This document shows positions 14,367 to 21,731 of a stretch of 25,623 bases of DNA, one piece after another; within the stretch, counting starts at the first letter, position 1, and the number at the start of each line of letters is the position of its first letter. The stretch is from positions 1 to 25,623 of the forward strand of contig JAKBQS010000006.1 of assembly GCA_021835105.1 (NCBI GenBank). Direction: 5' to 3'. The stretch is from Microcaldota archaeon (lineage in GTDB: Archaea; Micrarchaeota; Micrarchaeia; Micrarchaeales; CABMGC01). The translations under genes and the position numbers were made by a program. The notes beneath the pieces were generated by a model, which saw only the letters and a program-made list of their open reading frames with translations, ran no database searches and was not told where the DNA came from.

Positions 14367-14912
14367 ATGGCAAGCGTATATTACACAGGCAAAGGGGACT
14401 CTGGAACTACAGGACTGCTCGGAAAGGGGAGAGTCAGGAAGAACGATAAGATAATAGAGGCAATAGGCGAGGTTGATGAGCTCAACAGCTTTATAGGGCT
14501 CTCCCGCATATATGTGAATGACCAGATAGTATCTGGTATACTTAAGTATATACAGAATGACCTTTTTGTTATAGGGGCGAATCTAGCCTCCCTTAATACC
14601 CCTCTGGTAAAGGGCTTTGAGATAAAGCTCGAATCCATAGAGAGGCTTGAGAATGGGATACGACTGCTTGGGGAGAAGACGCCAGAGCTTAGACAGTTCG
14701 TAATACCTTCAGGCTCTGAAGCTGCCTTATACCTCCATATAGCCAGATCTGTAGCGAGGCGGGCAGAGAGGAGAATAGAGGCTATACCTAAGAAATACTC
14801 CGTAAGCAGCGAGATGAGGACATATATGAACAGGCTTTCGTCGTTCATCTTTGTGGCTGCGCTCTACCTAAACCATTCGCAGGGCATAGTGGAGGAACAT
14901 CCTACTTATTAG
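14367..14912 (+). CDS. Cob(I)alamin adenosyltransferase, PduO type
   Basis: A protein of about 182 residues that transfers adenosyl from ATP to reduced cobalamin, giving coenzyme B12. The family N-terminus YYTGKGDSGTTGLLGKGRV (5-23) is the ATP-binding loop, followed by IEAIGEVDELNSFIGL and the diagnostic helix SVARRAERR near the C-terminal third. The subunit is helical and forms trimers in the family. The frame opens at 14295, but ATG 14367 gives the normal N-terminus, lies after the upstream stop, and has a purine-rich GGTAGGAAGG stretch just before it. Its stop overlaps the convergent scpB stop by 11 nt. It implies a B12-dependent enzyme elsewhere in the genome. Confidence 0.93.
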   Translation: MASVYYTGKGDSGTTGLLGKGRVRKNDKIIEAIGEVDELNSFIGLSRIYVNDQIVSGILKYIQNDLFVIGANLASLNTPLVKGFEIKLESIERLENGIRLLGEKTPELRQFVIPSGSEAALYLHIARSVARRAERRIEAIPKKYSVSSEMRTYMNRLSSFIFVAALYLNHSQGIVEEHPTY

Positions 14913-15369
14913 TCACTTCGAAGTACTCGCTGAACTTTGGAGTCAGTGTTATCTTCCTGCTCCTCCCCTGCTTCTTTGCTTCTATGAACTCCTTCTCCTG
15001 AAGTTCCTGTATGTAAATATATGTCGACTGCCCGAACGCCTTGACAAGCTGGCTCTGCATTATTCCATCATTCTTGCTTATGTATGCGAGGAGCCTGAGA
15101 CCGCCTCTGCTTATATCTGGTCCCACGGCAAGATCCTTCACCATCTCAGCATATGGGCTCTTTATCCCGAACATGTACTTTCCGCTTACCTCTATTATCC
15201 TAAGCGATGTCTCTGCTGAATCGTATTGTGATATAAGATCTGAGAGCATCTCCTTAAGCTTGCCCTTTGATGCTATCCCTGTTGACCTTGAGAGGTCATC
15301 CAGCCCCATGGCCTTTGGTGCCATGAATAACGCAGCCTCGAGAAGCTTCTTGTAGTCTATATCTGTCAT
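14902..15369 (-). CDS. scpB: Segregation and condensation protein B
   Basis: A protein of about 155 residues, shorter than typical bacterial ScpB. It begins with LLEAALFMAPKAMGLDDLSR, the first winged helix of ScpB, and continues with a second one around GLRLLAYISKNDGIMQSQLV. It should dimerise and bind ScpA as a kleisin-associated regulator of the SMC complex in chromosome segregation. It starts 9 nt behind the scpA stop, with AGGT-type bases before ATG 15369; GTG and TTG codons just upstream are alternatives. The 3' end overlaps the convergent adenosyltransferase stop. Without the scpA partner I would call it only a winged-helix protein, so context matters. Confidence 0.87.
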   Translation of the reverse strand: MTDIDYKKLLEAALFMAPKAMGLDDLSRSTGIASKGKLKEMLSDLISQYDSAETSLRIIEVSGKYMFGIKSPYAEMVKDLAVGPDISRGGLRLLAYISKNDGIMQSQLVKAFGQSTYIYIQELQEKEFIEAKKQGRSRKITLTPKFSEYFEVTNK

Positions 15370-15378
15370 CACCAAGAC

Positions 15379-16083
15379 CTAGCTTACGAATATTATTACT
15401 TCCCCGAAGAATGTCTCCTGCATGGTAGAGATGCGCTTCTTGTGCTCGAGGTAGAGCATTGGTATGAATAATCCCAGGAGGACATCCTCGAATTTTCCGG
15501 AACGTAGAACCTCTGTAAGAGTGGCCTTGCCAGATGAACCTGCGGCAGCGGCAATGCACGAGTATGCATTCTCCAGGGTGGCTTCTATGTCTACGGGATT
15601 TATGTGTATCGGGAAATCTATAGGCATCTTTGCCGCCTTTGTCTCATTTGCAGATTTTATGCTTATTGCCTCTTCTAATGCTGAGAGCAGTTCGTTCAGG
15701 GTTATTCGCCTCCTTGGGGGAACTCTTGTTCTCAGCACAAGCTGCCCGCTTTCCAGCACAGGCCTCTCTGCCATCTCGTCTGCCTCTTCGGCTGGAGCTG
15801 TAAAAGGATCCTCATACTTGAGCAGATCGCTCTTCATGCGCAGCAGTGTAGCGGCGGCAAGTATTATGTTTGCAGGAATCCTGAGGTCGAGGACTTTCAT
15901 GCTCCTTACAGTCTCCACATACTTCTCGACAAGGATAGATAGGTCTATGTCCCATGGATCAAGCTTATTCTGATCTATCAGGCTTATGAGCACATCCTTC
16001 CATGAGGATTCGCTGGCAAAGCTTACTATATCGAAATTCCTTGGATCTATCTCTTTTGTAAGCTGAAGCTCAACTGGCGCCAT
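15379..16083 (-). CDS. scpA: Segregation and condensation protein A (kleisin)
   Basis: A 234-residue kleisin that bridges SMC heads. The N-terminal domain has the family signature around LDPWDIDLSILVEKYVE, then NIILAAATLLRMKSDLL, the helix contacting SMC. A charged, less conserved middle follows, and the C-terminal winged helix ends in FIPMLYLEHKKRISTMQETF and FGEVIIFVS, which matches the ScpA C-terminus well. ATG 16083 is the only sensible start; a TATA-like stretch (AAAGTATTTATT on the minus strand) lies about 30 nt upstream. It forms an operon with scpB. No smc gene is in the window. Confidence 0.93.
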   Translation of the reverse strand: MAPVELQLTKEIDPRNFDIVSFASESSWKDVLISLIDQNKLDPWDIDLSILVEKYVETVRSMKVLDLRIPANIILAAATLLRMKSDLLKYEDPFTAPAEEADEMAERPVLESGQLVLRTRVPPRRRITLNELLSALEEAISIKSANETKAAKMPIDFPIHINPVDIEATLENAYSCIAAAAGSSGKATLTEVLRSGKFEDVLLGLFIPMLYLEHKKRISTMQETFFGEVIIFVS

Positions 16084-16161
16084 AATCTATAATTTCGCCT
16101 GTAAAGCAATAAATACTTTCCTGTGCCTATCTGATTGTTGCTTCTTTAAGGGGTAGGTTTG

Positions 16162-17778
16162 ATGAGATTTGAGAACGAGTTTACTTATAGGAAATTTGTA
16201 GAAAAAGGGAACGAGAGCGAGTTTGACAGGCTCTTTGATAGCGCAGTTGAGAAAGTAAGGAAAGAGGCCTTAGGCAAAGTGCACCCTATATACGTAGGTG
16301 GCAGGGAGATCAAGTGCCAGGGAACCATAACGGAACACTCCCCCATAGACGGATCGGTGATAGGAACATTCCAGAAAGCCGGCAGGGAGGAAGCTAGGAA
16401 GGCGATAGATGCAGCAGAGGAGGCCTTTAAATCGTGGAAGGAAGTAGGATACAGGGAGAGGGCAGCTATATTTAGGAAGGCGGCAGAGGTATTCAGAAAG
16501 AGGAAGTTCGAGATATCGGCAATAATGAGCATAGAGAACGGCAAGACCAGATACGAATCAGTAGGAGAAGTAGATGAGGCAATAGATTTCCTTAATTACT
16601 ATGCAATTGAGCTGGAAAGAAACAAAGGATATGAAAGGCGGACGAAGCTTGCAGGGAGCAGTTCGGGGGTGAAGGCAGGCTTTCAGGGTGCTCCTGGTAA
16701 CGAAGAGAAGGTTACTATATCGATGGAGCCTTATGGGGTATTTGGGATAATAGCCCCATTCAACTTCCCAGTCTCAATATCTACAGGGATGAGCACCGGC
16801 GCATTGATAACAGGAAACACAGTAGTGTTCAAGCCCTCCTCGACAGACAATATGACCATGCTGACAGGACTTGAACTTTATAAGGTCTTCAGAGATGCGG
16901 GCCTTCCGGATGGCGTCTTTAATTACATAACAGGGCCTGGATCTGAAGTTGGCGATGAGATGGTCCTAAGCCCAAAGGTAAGCGGCATAGTATTTACCGG
17001 GTCAAGAAAGACAGGGCTTGGCATGATAGCAAAATCCTATTCTTTAGGACAGCAGAAAGTATTTGTCGTGGAGATGGGCGGGAAGAACCCTGCAGTTGTA
17101 TCTAAATATGCGGATATAGATGCCGCAGTCTCAGGCATTGCTTCTGCTGCTTTCGGATACTGCGGGCAGAAGTGCAGCGCATGCTCAAGGGTATATGTGC
17201 ACGACTCGGTGAAGGAGATCTTCCTGAGCAAGCTGGTCGAGAAAGTAAGAGGGTTTAGGATAGGCAACCCTCTTATGAAGGAGAATTACGTAGGACCGCT
17301 TATAAGCGCAGCTGCACTGGAGAGGTACAACAAGGCAGTCTCTGAGGCGGAGAGATCGGGCAGGATTGTATTTGGGGGAAGGACAGTAAAGAATTCGGAG
17401 GGAGGCATTTACGTAGAGCCAGCTATAGCAGAAGTTGATTCGTCTAATTGGCTTTTCAGGGAGGAGCTCTTTGCACCTTTCCTTGTTGTTGCCACTTATA
17501 AGAATTTTGACAATGCAATAGCCATGTCCAATTCAACCGAGTACGGATTGACGGCAGGGATATACAGCAGAAAGCCTTCCGAGATAAGGGAGTTCATGCG
17601 GAGGATCGAGGCGGGCGTAGTATATGCGAATAGGGTGCAGAGCGCAACGACAGGAGCAATAGTAGGATTGCAGACCTTTGTGGGATGGAAGGGCAGTGGG
17701 TTAACTGGAAAGGGCACAGGGAGCAGGTATTACCTTGAGCAGTTTATGCGCGAGAAGTCAATGACGATTACAAGATAG
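16162..17778 (+). CDS. Aldehyde dehydrogenase, 1-pyrroline-5-carboxylate dehydrogenase-like
   Basis: A 538-residue NAD(P)-dependent aldehyde dehydrogenase. The nucleotide-binding region has APFNFPVSIS and GPGSEVGDEM. The catalytic base is E304 in VEMGGKNP and the nucleophile C338 in GQKCSACSR. The C-terminal block ATTGAIVGLQTFVGWKGSG, then GTGSRYYLEQF, is the pattern of P5C dehydrogenases, as is the length of about 540. The likely reaction is glutamate semialdehyde to glutamate in proline/arginine catabolism. No proline dehydrogenase lies nearby, so the specificity is inferred. ATG 16162 is preferred to TTG 16159; GGTAGG lies a few bases upstream. The DUF192 gene follows after 9 nt. Confidence 0.88.
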   Translation: MRFENEFTYRKFVEKGNESEFDRLFDSAVEKVRKEALGKVHPIYVGGREIKCQGTITEHSPIDGSVIGTFQKAGREEARKAIDAAEEAFKSWKEVGYRERAAIFRKAAEVFRKRKFEISAIMSIENGKTRYESVGEVDEAIDFLNYYAIELERNKGYERRTKLAGSSSGVKAGFQGAPGNEEKVTISMEPYGVFGIIAPFNFPVSISTGMSTGALITGNTVVFKPSSTDNMTMLTGLELYKVFRDAGLPDGVFNYITGPGSEVGDEMVLSPKVSGIVFTGSRKTGLGMIAKSYSLGQQKVFVVEMGGKNPAVVSKYADIDAAVSGIASAAFGYCGQKCSACSRVYVHDSVKEIFLSKLVEKVRGFRIGNPLMKENYVGPLISAAALERYNKAVSEAERSGRIVFGGRTVKNSEGGIYVEPAIAEVDSSNWLFREELFAPFLVVATYKNFDNAIAMSNSTEYGLTAGIYSRKPSEIREFMRRIEAGVVYANRVQSATTGAIVGLQTFVGWKGSGLTGKGTGSRYYLEQFMREKSMTITR

Positions 17779-17787
17779 GGAGAACTT

Positions 17788-18189
17788 ATGTGCATCTCCC
17801 GTATCCTCTTCCGGTTCATTACTTTCAGGAAGCGTAAAGTGAGGATATGCGGCAGGGTCTTCTCTCTCGATGTGGCAGACACTTTTGCAAAACAGATGCT
17901 TGGGCTTATGCATCGCGAATCCATTGGAAGGCTGGATGGTATGCTTTTCTCATTCAGGAGAGACGGGATAAATGGCATATGGATGGCAAACATGAAGTTC
18001 CCGATAGATATAATCTGGCTTGACTCAGAGGGAATGGTTATAGGAATCGAAAAGATGGCAAAGCCTTGCAAGGGCATGTTCAACTGCAAGTCTTATTCGC
18101 CGGGAAAGAGATCCCGCTATGTAATAGAATTGAGAGGCGGAACTGCCTCTTCTATAGGAATCAGAAATGGCATTGTGATACATGTATAG
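17788..18189 (+). CDS. DUF192 family protein
   Basis: A 133-residue protein with the DUF192 core: QMLGLMHRESIGRLDGMLF, then IWMANMKFPIDIIWLD and a hydrophobic strand EGMVIGIEK, ending in IGIRNGIVIHV. The family forms a small beta barrel of unknown function, often exported in other organisms. Here the first residues (MCISRILFRFITFRKRK) are basic and lightly hydrophobic rather than a clear signal peptide, so location is open. A GGGAG stretch precedes ATG 17788, 9 nt behind the dehydrogenase stop, suggesting co-transcription. The following gap to 18287 shows nothing I can name. Confidence 0.87.
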   Translation: MCISRILFRFITFRKRKVRICGRVFSLDVADTFAKQMLGLMHRESIGRLDGMLFSFRRDGINGIWMANMKFPIDIIWLDSEGMVIGIEKMAKPCKGMFNCKSYSPGKRSRYVIELRGGTASSIGIRNGIVIHV

Positions 18190-18287
18190 GCTACTTGGGC
18201 TTCTTGCACCGTACATGCAAACAGAATCTGGCTCAATAGCAGTAGTGTATTGCGTCTGTAATTCCATTAGCTCCCATGCAAAGCAGA

Positions 18288-18731
18288 CTAGCTGAAGAGG
18301 TGCAGGGATGCATCCATAAGCATTAGCTTAGCCTGTATGCTACCATCGTAGTAAGTTGCCGTGCTGATAACGAAGAGCTGCGGATTCTCCTTCTTCTCAA
18401 GCATAGGCGAGAGCTGCTGCAGGACGTTTTCCTTATTCATGCGCTGATAGTATCCGCCTATCTCTATCGGAGTCTCTATCAGGCCGCCTCTTCCCTTTAG
18501 ATAAACTATATGCATCTTTCTTGATTCTTCATTATACTGTACCACAGCTACGCCGTTTTCAAGGCTGACGTCGTATATTGTTATGGCTTCGAGAACTCCA
18601 GCAGGGCCTGGATAATCCAGTGAGGCAACCACATTCTGAAGCGAATTCAGATGGCTGAGCCTCCACCCATCTTCCATGTCTATCTCGTACAGGTCTATGT
18701 CGAAAGTTATATGCTTGTGAACTCCAGCCAC
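18288..18731 (-). CDS. Uncharacterised protein, last gene of the ferredoxin/membrane operon
   Basis: A soluble-looking protein of about 147 residues, acidic, with alternating hydrophobic strands (KHITFDIDLYEIDM, AITIYDVSLENGVAVVQY, KMHIVYLKG, LFVISTATYYDG). That suggests a mostly beta protein, perhaps with two repeats, followed by a helix around NKENVLQQLSPML. There are no cysteines in a metal-site arrangement and no membrane segment. GTG 18731 is chosen because AAGGTG ends 6 nt before it; another GTG at 18740 overlaps that site. It starts 15 nt behind the ferredoxin stop. I do not recognise a family. The context suggests an accessory part of the same membrane/redox assembly. Confidence 0.65.
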   Translation of the reverse strand: MAGVHKHITFDIDLYEIDMEDGWRLSHLNSLQNVVASLDYPGPAGVLEAITIYDVSLENGVAVVQYNEESRKMHIVYLKGRGGLIETPIEIGGYYQRMNKENVLQQLSPMLEKKENPQLFVISTATYYDGSIQAKLMLMDASLHLFS

Positions 18732-18746
18732 GCATAACACCTTATG

Positions 18747-19181
18747 TTACTGCATGTCCTCCCATGCTTGAGTCTGATGCTTTCTCCTTCTGGGCCTGTA
18801 TGTATATGCGCTCCCCCATTGGTCCTTTGCCTTTTGCTTTGTAGGCCTTATCTTTGTGAATTCTGATAGAGGGAAGGCGTCTGGAGCTGGTTCCTTTGTC
18901 TTCATCGGACCCTGCACAGGATAGTATTTAGGCTCCTTATCCACTTCCAATATGTCTATGCATGAGACAGGGCACTCTTCAGGGCATATCATGCATCCTA
19001 TGCATTTGTTAACTTGTATAGGGTATTCTGTCATATCGCTGGAATCCTCCACCTTTGTCGGCGTATCTTCGACATTCTTATGCCTGGCCCTTGTGAAATC
19101 CAGCGTATTTACCGGGCATACGTCTCCGCATATTCCGCACTGTATGCATACATCCTTGTTGAATGTGAATTTGAACGGCAT
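18747..19181 (-). CDS. 2[4Fe-4S] ferredoxin with long linker and C-terminal extension
   Basis: A protein of about 144 residues with two full cluster motifs: C12-x2-C15-x2-C18-x3-C22-P and C60-x2-C63-x2-C66-x3-C70-P. It should carry two [4Fe-4S] clusters and pass electrons in the cytosol. Unlike small ferredoxins of about 60 residues, it has about 37 residues between the motifs, many charged, and a basic, Trp-containing tail (ending RRRKHQTQAWEDMQ). ATG 19181 lies 4 nt behind the stop of the upstream membrane gene. An in-frame ATG at 19220 would overlap that gene by 35 nt and add 13 charged residues. Its place behind two membrane paralogues suggests it serves them. Confidence 0.87.
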   Translation of the reverse strand: MPFKFTFNKDVCIQCGICGDVCPVNTLDFTRARHKNVEDTPTKVEDSSDMTEYPIQVNKCIGCMICPEECPVSCIDILEVDKEPKYYPVQGPMKTKEPAPDAFPLSEFTKIRPTKQKAKDQWGSAYTYRPRRRKHQTQAWEDMQ

Positions 19182-19185
19182 ATCA

Positions 19186-20034
19186 TCATATCTTTTTGGA
19201 TGTATCTGCTCCTTGCGCATCTGAAGGCTTTGATGGCTGTTGCTGCAACGCTGCAGGTGAAGGAGAAGAAGCTGCTGGTGCAGGCGATGGTGAAGGCGCG
19301 GGATTTAGGGTAGGCTTTGGAGTGGTCACAGGTTTCCGGTCTTTCTGCCTAAGGGACCATTTCAGCGCCAAGATCCCAGCTATAGCAAGTAGCGCGAAGC
19401 TTACGTAGAATGAATACATATACAACGTAGGATTTGACGTTGAACTGAAGGTATTATAGAAGAACCCCCAGATATTCCCGCTGCTTTTTGAGACTGTAGA
19501 AGGCAGGACTGCAAGGGAGAGAGGCGTCTCGGTAACCGTGATAACCCCAAGAAGATACAGACCCGTACCTGCTCCGAGGAGTTTTGTTATCATGGTATCA
19601 TACTTAGCGCTCTCATCAGTATCCTTGGTGAGTATCAGAACTAGGGCAAACGCATACAGGACAACCCCAAGTGGCTCGAACGGCGCTGCTACAGGATACG
19701 CCAGATCTATCGCAGGCATAAAGACCACAAGGCCAAGGAGCACGGCGAGTAATACCATTAGGTCGCGCAAGATTATGAATACCATCCACCACAAGTCAGC
19801 TGTAAGCCTGAGCGTGAACTTTCGCAGTATGCGCAGGAAGTAGCCTCTTGCGACCTGGAGCGAGATGGCTATCACCATGAGCAGGCTCAGCACAACTGTT
19901 ATGGTTTCGATTATGTAGATATAAAGCCCTGAAGCCAGGTTCTGCGGGTTTGATATAGTAGCGTTGATTATGCTTGTAACTGCAGTGGTGTTTGTCGATG
20001 AAGACTGCAGCAAAATTGGTATTATATCTAACAT
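19186..20034 (-). CDS. Multi-pass membrane protein, paralogue A, with Pro/Ala/Ser-rich tail
   Basis: A 282-residue membrane protein with a short hydrophobic N-terminus and about five main membrane segments (roughly 38-62, 80-105, 123-137, 150-175, 205-225). Its hallmark is a basic amphipathic block QVARGYFLRILRKFTLRL followed by ADLWW, which in the neighbouring paralogue reads QVSRGYFLRVLRKFTLRL and ADVWW: 24 of 32 residues are identical through the LLRD/ILRD end. No histidines were seen, so it is not a b-type cytochrome. The last ~55 residues are soluble, with alternating Pro, Ala and Ser. It begins 9 nt behind paralogue B with a GGT before ATG 20034. I know no function for the family. Confidence 0.75.
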   Translation of the reverse strand: MLDIIPILLQSSSTNTTAVTSIINATISNPQNLASGLYIYIIETITVVLSLLMVIAISLQVARGYFLRILRKFTLRLTADLWWMVFIILRDLMVLLAVLLGLVVFMPAIDLAYPVAAPFEPLGVVLYAFALVLILTKDTDESAKYDTMITKLLGAGTGLYLLGVITVTETPLSLAVLPSTVSKSSGNIWGFFYNTFSSTSNPTLYMYSFYVSFALLAIAGILALKWSLRQKDRKPVTTPKPTLNPAPSPSPAPAASSPSPAALQQQPSKPSDAQGADTSKKI

Positions 20035-20043
20035 GTTTTTACC

Positions 20044-20754
20044 TCAGCCTGCACCTGAAGCGGATTTATTTTTAGAGTAAGGAGCCCACTGCTCGAACGA
20101 CCATTTAGTTGCCAGAGCTCCTGCTATGGCTAGAAGCACTACGCATACATAGAATGAATAAATTGAGATGGTAGGGGAATTTATGGAATTGAAATATGTA
20201 TAGAGGAATCCCCACGGATTGCCTGTGCTGGCCGAGACGGTAGGCACATTCAGGCCTGCCAGCTGCAGTGGGCTCTGAGTTATGAAGATAAAGCTGAAGA
20301 GCATGAGAGCTGTGCCTGCGGTTATTAAACCTGTAAGCAGCGTATTTGCCTTCTGATCCTCATTGGTATCCTTATATAGAATCAGTACAAGGGCAGCCGC
20401 AAAGAAGTCAACGCTGAGAAGCGAGAAAGGCATGCCTATTACATAATCCTGATATGCGCCTGGCCAGAATAGGGTGACTCCAAGAAAGAGCACAAGGAAG
20501 ATGCTTGCGTCACGCAGCAGTGCGAAGATAAGCCACCATACATCTGCAGCTAGCCTGAGGGTAAACTTTCGGAGTACGCGCAGGAAATACCCGCGAGACA
20601 CCTGCATTGCAAATGCCAGTACTGCCAGTATGGTTGCAAGCGTAGTTACTAGCTCTTCTGTAAAGACTGAGCCGCCTCCGTAATAAAATCCAGCATATGG
20701 ACTCGAGTATGGTTTGTATTGCAGCATTATCAGAATAAGCGGAAACATCAGCAT
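20044..20754 (-). CDS. Multi-pass membrane protein, paralogue B
   Basis: A membrane protein of about 236 residues and first gene of the operon. It has the same layout as paralogue A: hydrophobic N-terminus, first helix, basic QVSRGYFLRVLRKFTLRL block, WW motif, acidic KDTNED loop, a helix ending ITQSPLQLAG, a GNPWGF motif (GNIWGF in A), and a last helix in IYSFYVCVVLLAIAGAL. It lacks the long Pro-rich tail. ATG 20754 is chosen because its N-terminus aligns with A and a TATA-like stretch (about 20781-20790) sits just upstream. ATG 20814 would add 20 polar residues and place that box inside the gene. Function unknown. Confidence 0.75.
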   Translation of the reverse strand: MLMFPLILIMLQYKPYSSPYAGFYYGGGSVFTEELVTTLATILAVLAFAMQVSRGYFLRVLRKFTLRLAADVWWLIFALLRDASIFLVLFLGVTLFWPGAYQDYVIGMPFSLLSVDFFAAALVLILYKDTNEDQKANTLLTGLITAGTALMLFSFIFITQSPLQLAGLNVPTVSASTGNPWGFLYTYFNSINSPTISIYSFYVCVVLLAIAGALATKWSFEQWAPYSKNKSASGAG

Positions 20755-20950
20755 ATACCCAGATATATCTGGAGTATAACGCTTAAAAACGTTACTGGTT
20801 TTGCCGCATTGCATGGTGTATGTACATGCGCTATGCCAAGAATTAGGAAGCTGTCACGCGGACATTGGAAAAAGGCAGTTATATGCTTTGGGAACCTACT
20901 CTTAGAGTAAGAGATAAAAGGGCTTGTTGATAAGTGGATATGATGATTGT

Positions 20951-21673
20951 ATGCCCTTCTTGAGAAAAGAGCATGGGATGGTGCTTCTGGGACTCTTCAT
21001 GATAATTGTGGCATTTGCGATAATAGAGACGGGAATACTTTATCCGAACGGGTTAGGCGCAACCCAGCAGAGGAGCATATCGATAACTTCTACTGGAAGC
21101 GCTTCTGCATATCCAGACTTGGGCGTTATAGAAGTACTGGTGAACGGCACAGGATACAGCATGCAGAGCGCTGTAGCCAATCTGAGTTCCGGAATAAGCG
21201 CACTTAACGCAACAGTGCTTAAGTACCTGAACCAGAATTCGAGCGATATCTCGACCATGTCATATTCGGTTTATTCGGTAAGGAATTCCTCGCTGTATGA
21301 TGCTTTAGAATATCTTAGGATAACATTGCCGAGTTCGCAGAATATATCTGCTGCTCTTGCATCCCTCTCTGCACTGAGGAGGACATACGTTCTGAGCGCG
21401 ACTGCGGAACTCTCTCCTGCACAGCAGGAGCAGCTGAGAAAGGACGCGCTTAGGTATGCGCTTGCAAACGCTACGTCACAGGCTGAAGCGCTATCAGGCA
21501 ACGCGACCTTGGAAGTGCAGAACATAACTGCGATAAGCAGCATATATTACGAACCATATCCATTGTATGCCGCTGCGGGTTACTCTGCCTCTTATGGAAC
21601 AGGGCAGCAGCTTTTTTACATAGGCAACTCAAGCGTGAATGTCCGCATAGACGTAGCCTTCAGGTACAGCTGA
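20951..21673 (+). CDS. SIMPL-domain (DUF541) protein, membrane-anchored
   Basis: A protein of about 240 residues with one N-terminal transmembrane or signal-anchor segment (about 10-32) after a basic start MPFLRKEHG, then an exterior SIMPL domain. Family marks are the ISITSTGSASAYPDLGVIEVLV strand pair near the anchor, an ALNA/helical middle, SAVANLSSGISALNATV, and the final strand VNVRIDVAFRY. Several N-x-S/T sequons suggest surface glycosylation. The family's function is poorly defined; bacterial members are periplasmic stress proteins. ATG 20951 is used; TTG 20924 would add nine residues. It diverges from the membrane/ferredoxin operon across a 196-nt gap with no other gene. Confidence 0.85.
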   Translation: MPFLRKEHGMVLLGLFMIIVAFAIIETGILYPNGLGATQQRSISITSTGSASAYPDLGVIEVLVNGTGYSMQSAVANLSSGISALNATVLKYLNQNSSDISTMSYSVYSVRNSSLYDALEYLRITLPSSQNISAALASLSALRRTYVLSATAELSPAQQEQLRKDALRYALANATSQAEALSGNATLEVQNITAISSIYYEPYPLYAAAGYSASYGTGQQLFYIGNSSVNVRIDVAFRYS

Positions 21674-21731
21674 ATCGCAGTGATATTGCGTGTGTGGAAT
21701 GCACGGATTTTGCCATTGCGCTACCGAGTAA

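Noticed and set aside
18747..19220. Longer ferredoxin starting at ATG 19220
   Set aside because: It would overlap the membrane gene by 35 nt and add a charged stretch with no ferredoxin counterpart. It cannot be fully excluded.
19186..20754. Twin membrane proteins as cytochrome b or quinol oxidase subunits
   Set aside because: No histidines were seen in either sequence, so there are no haem ligands.
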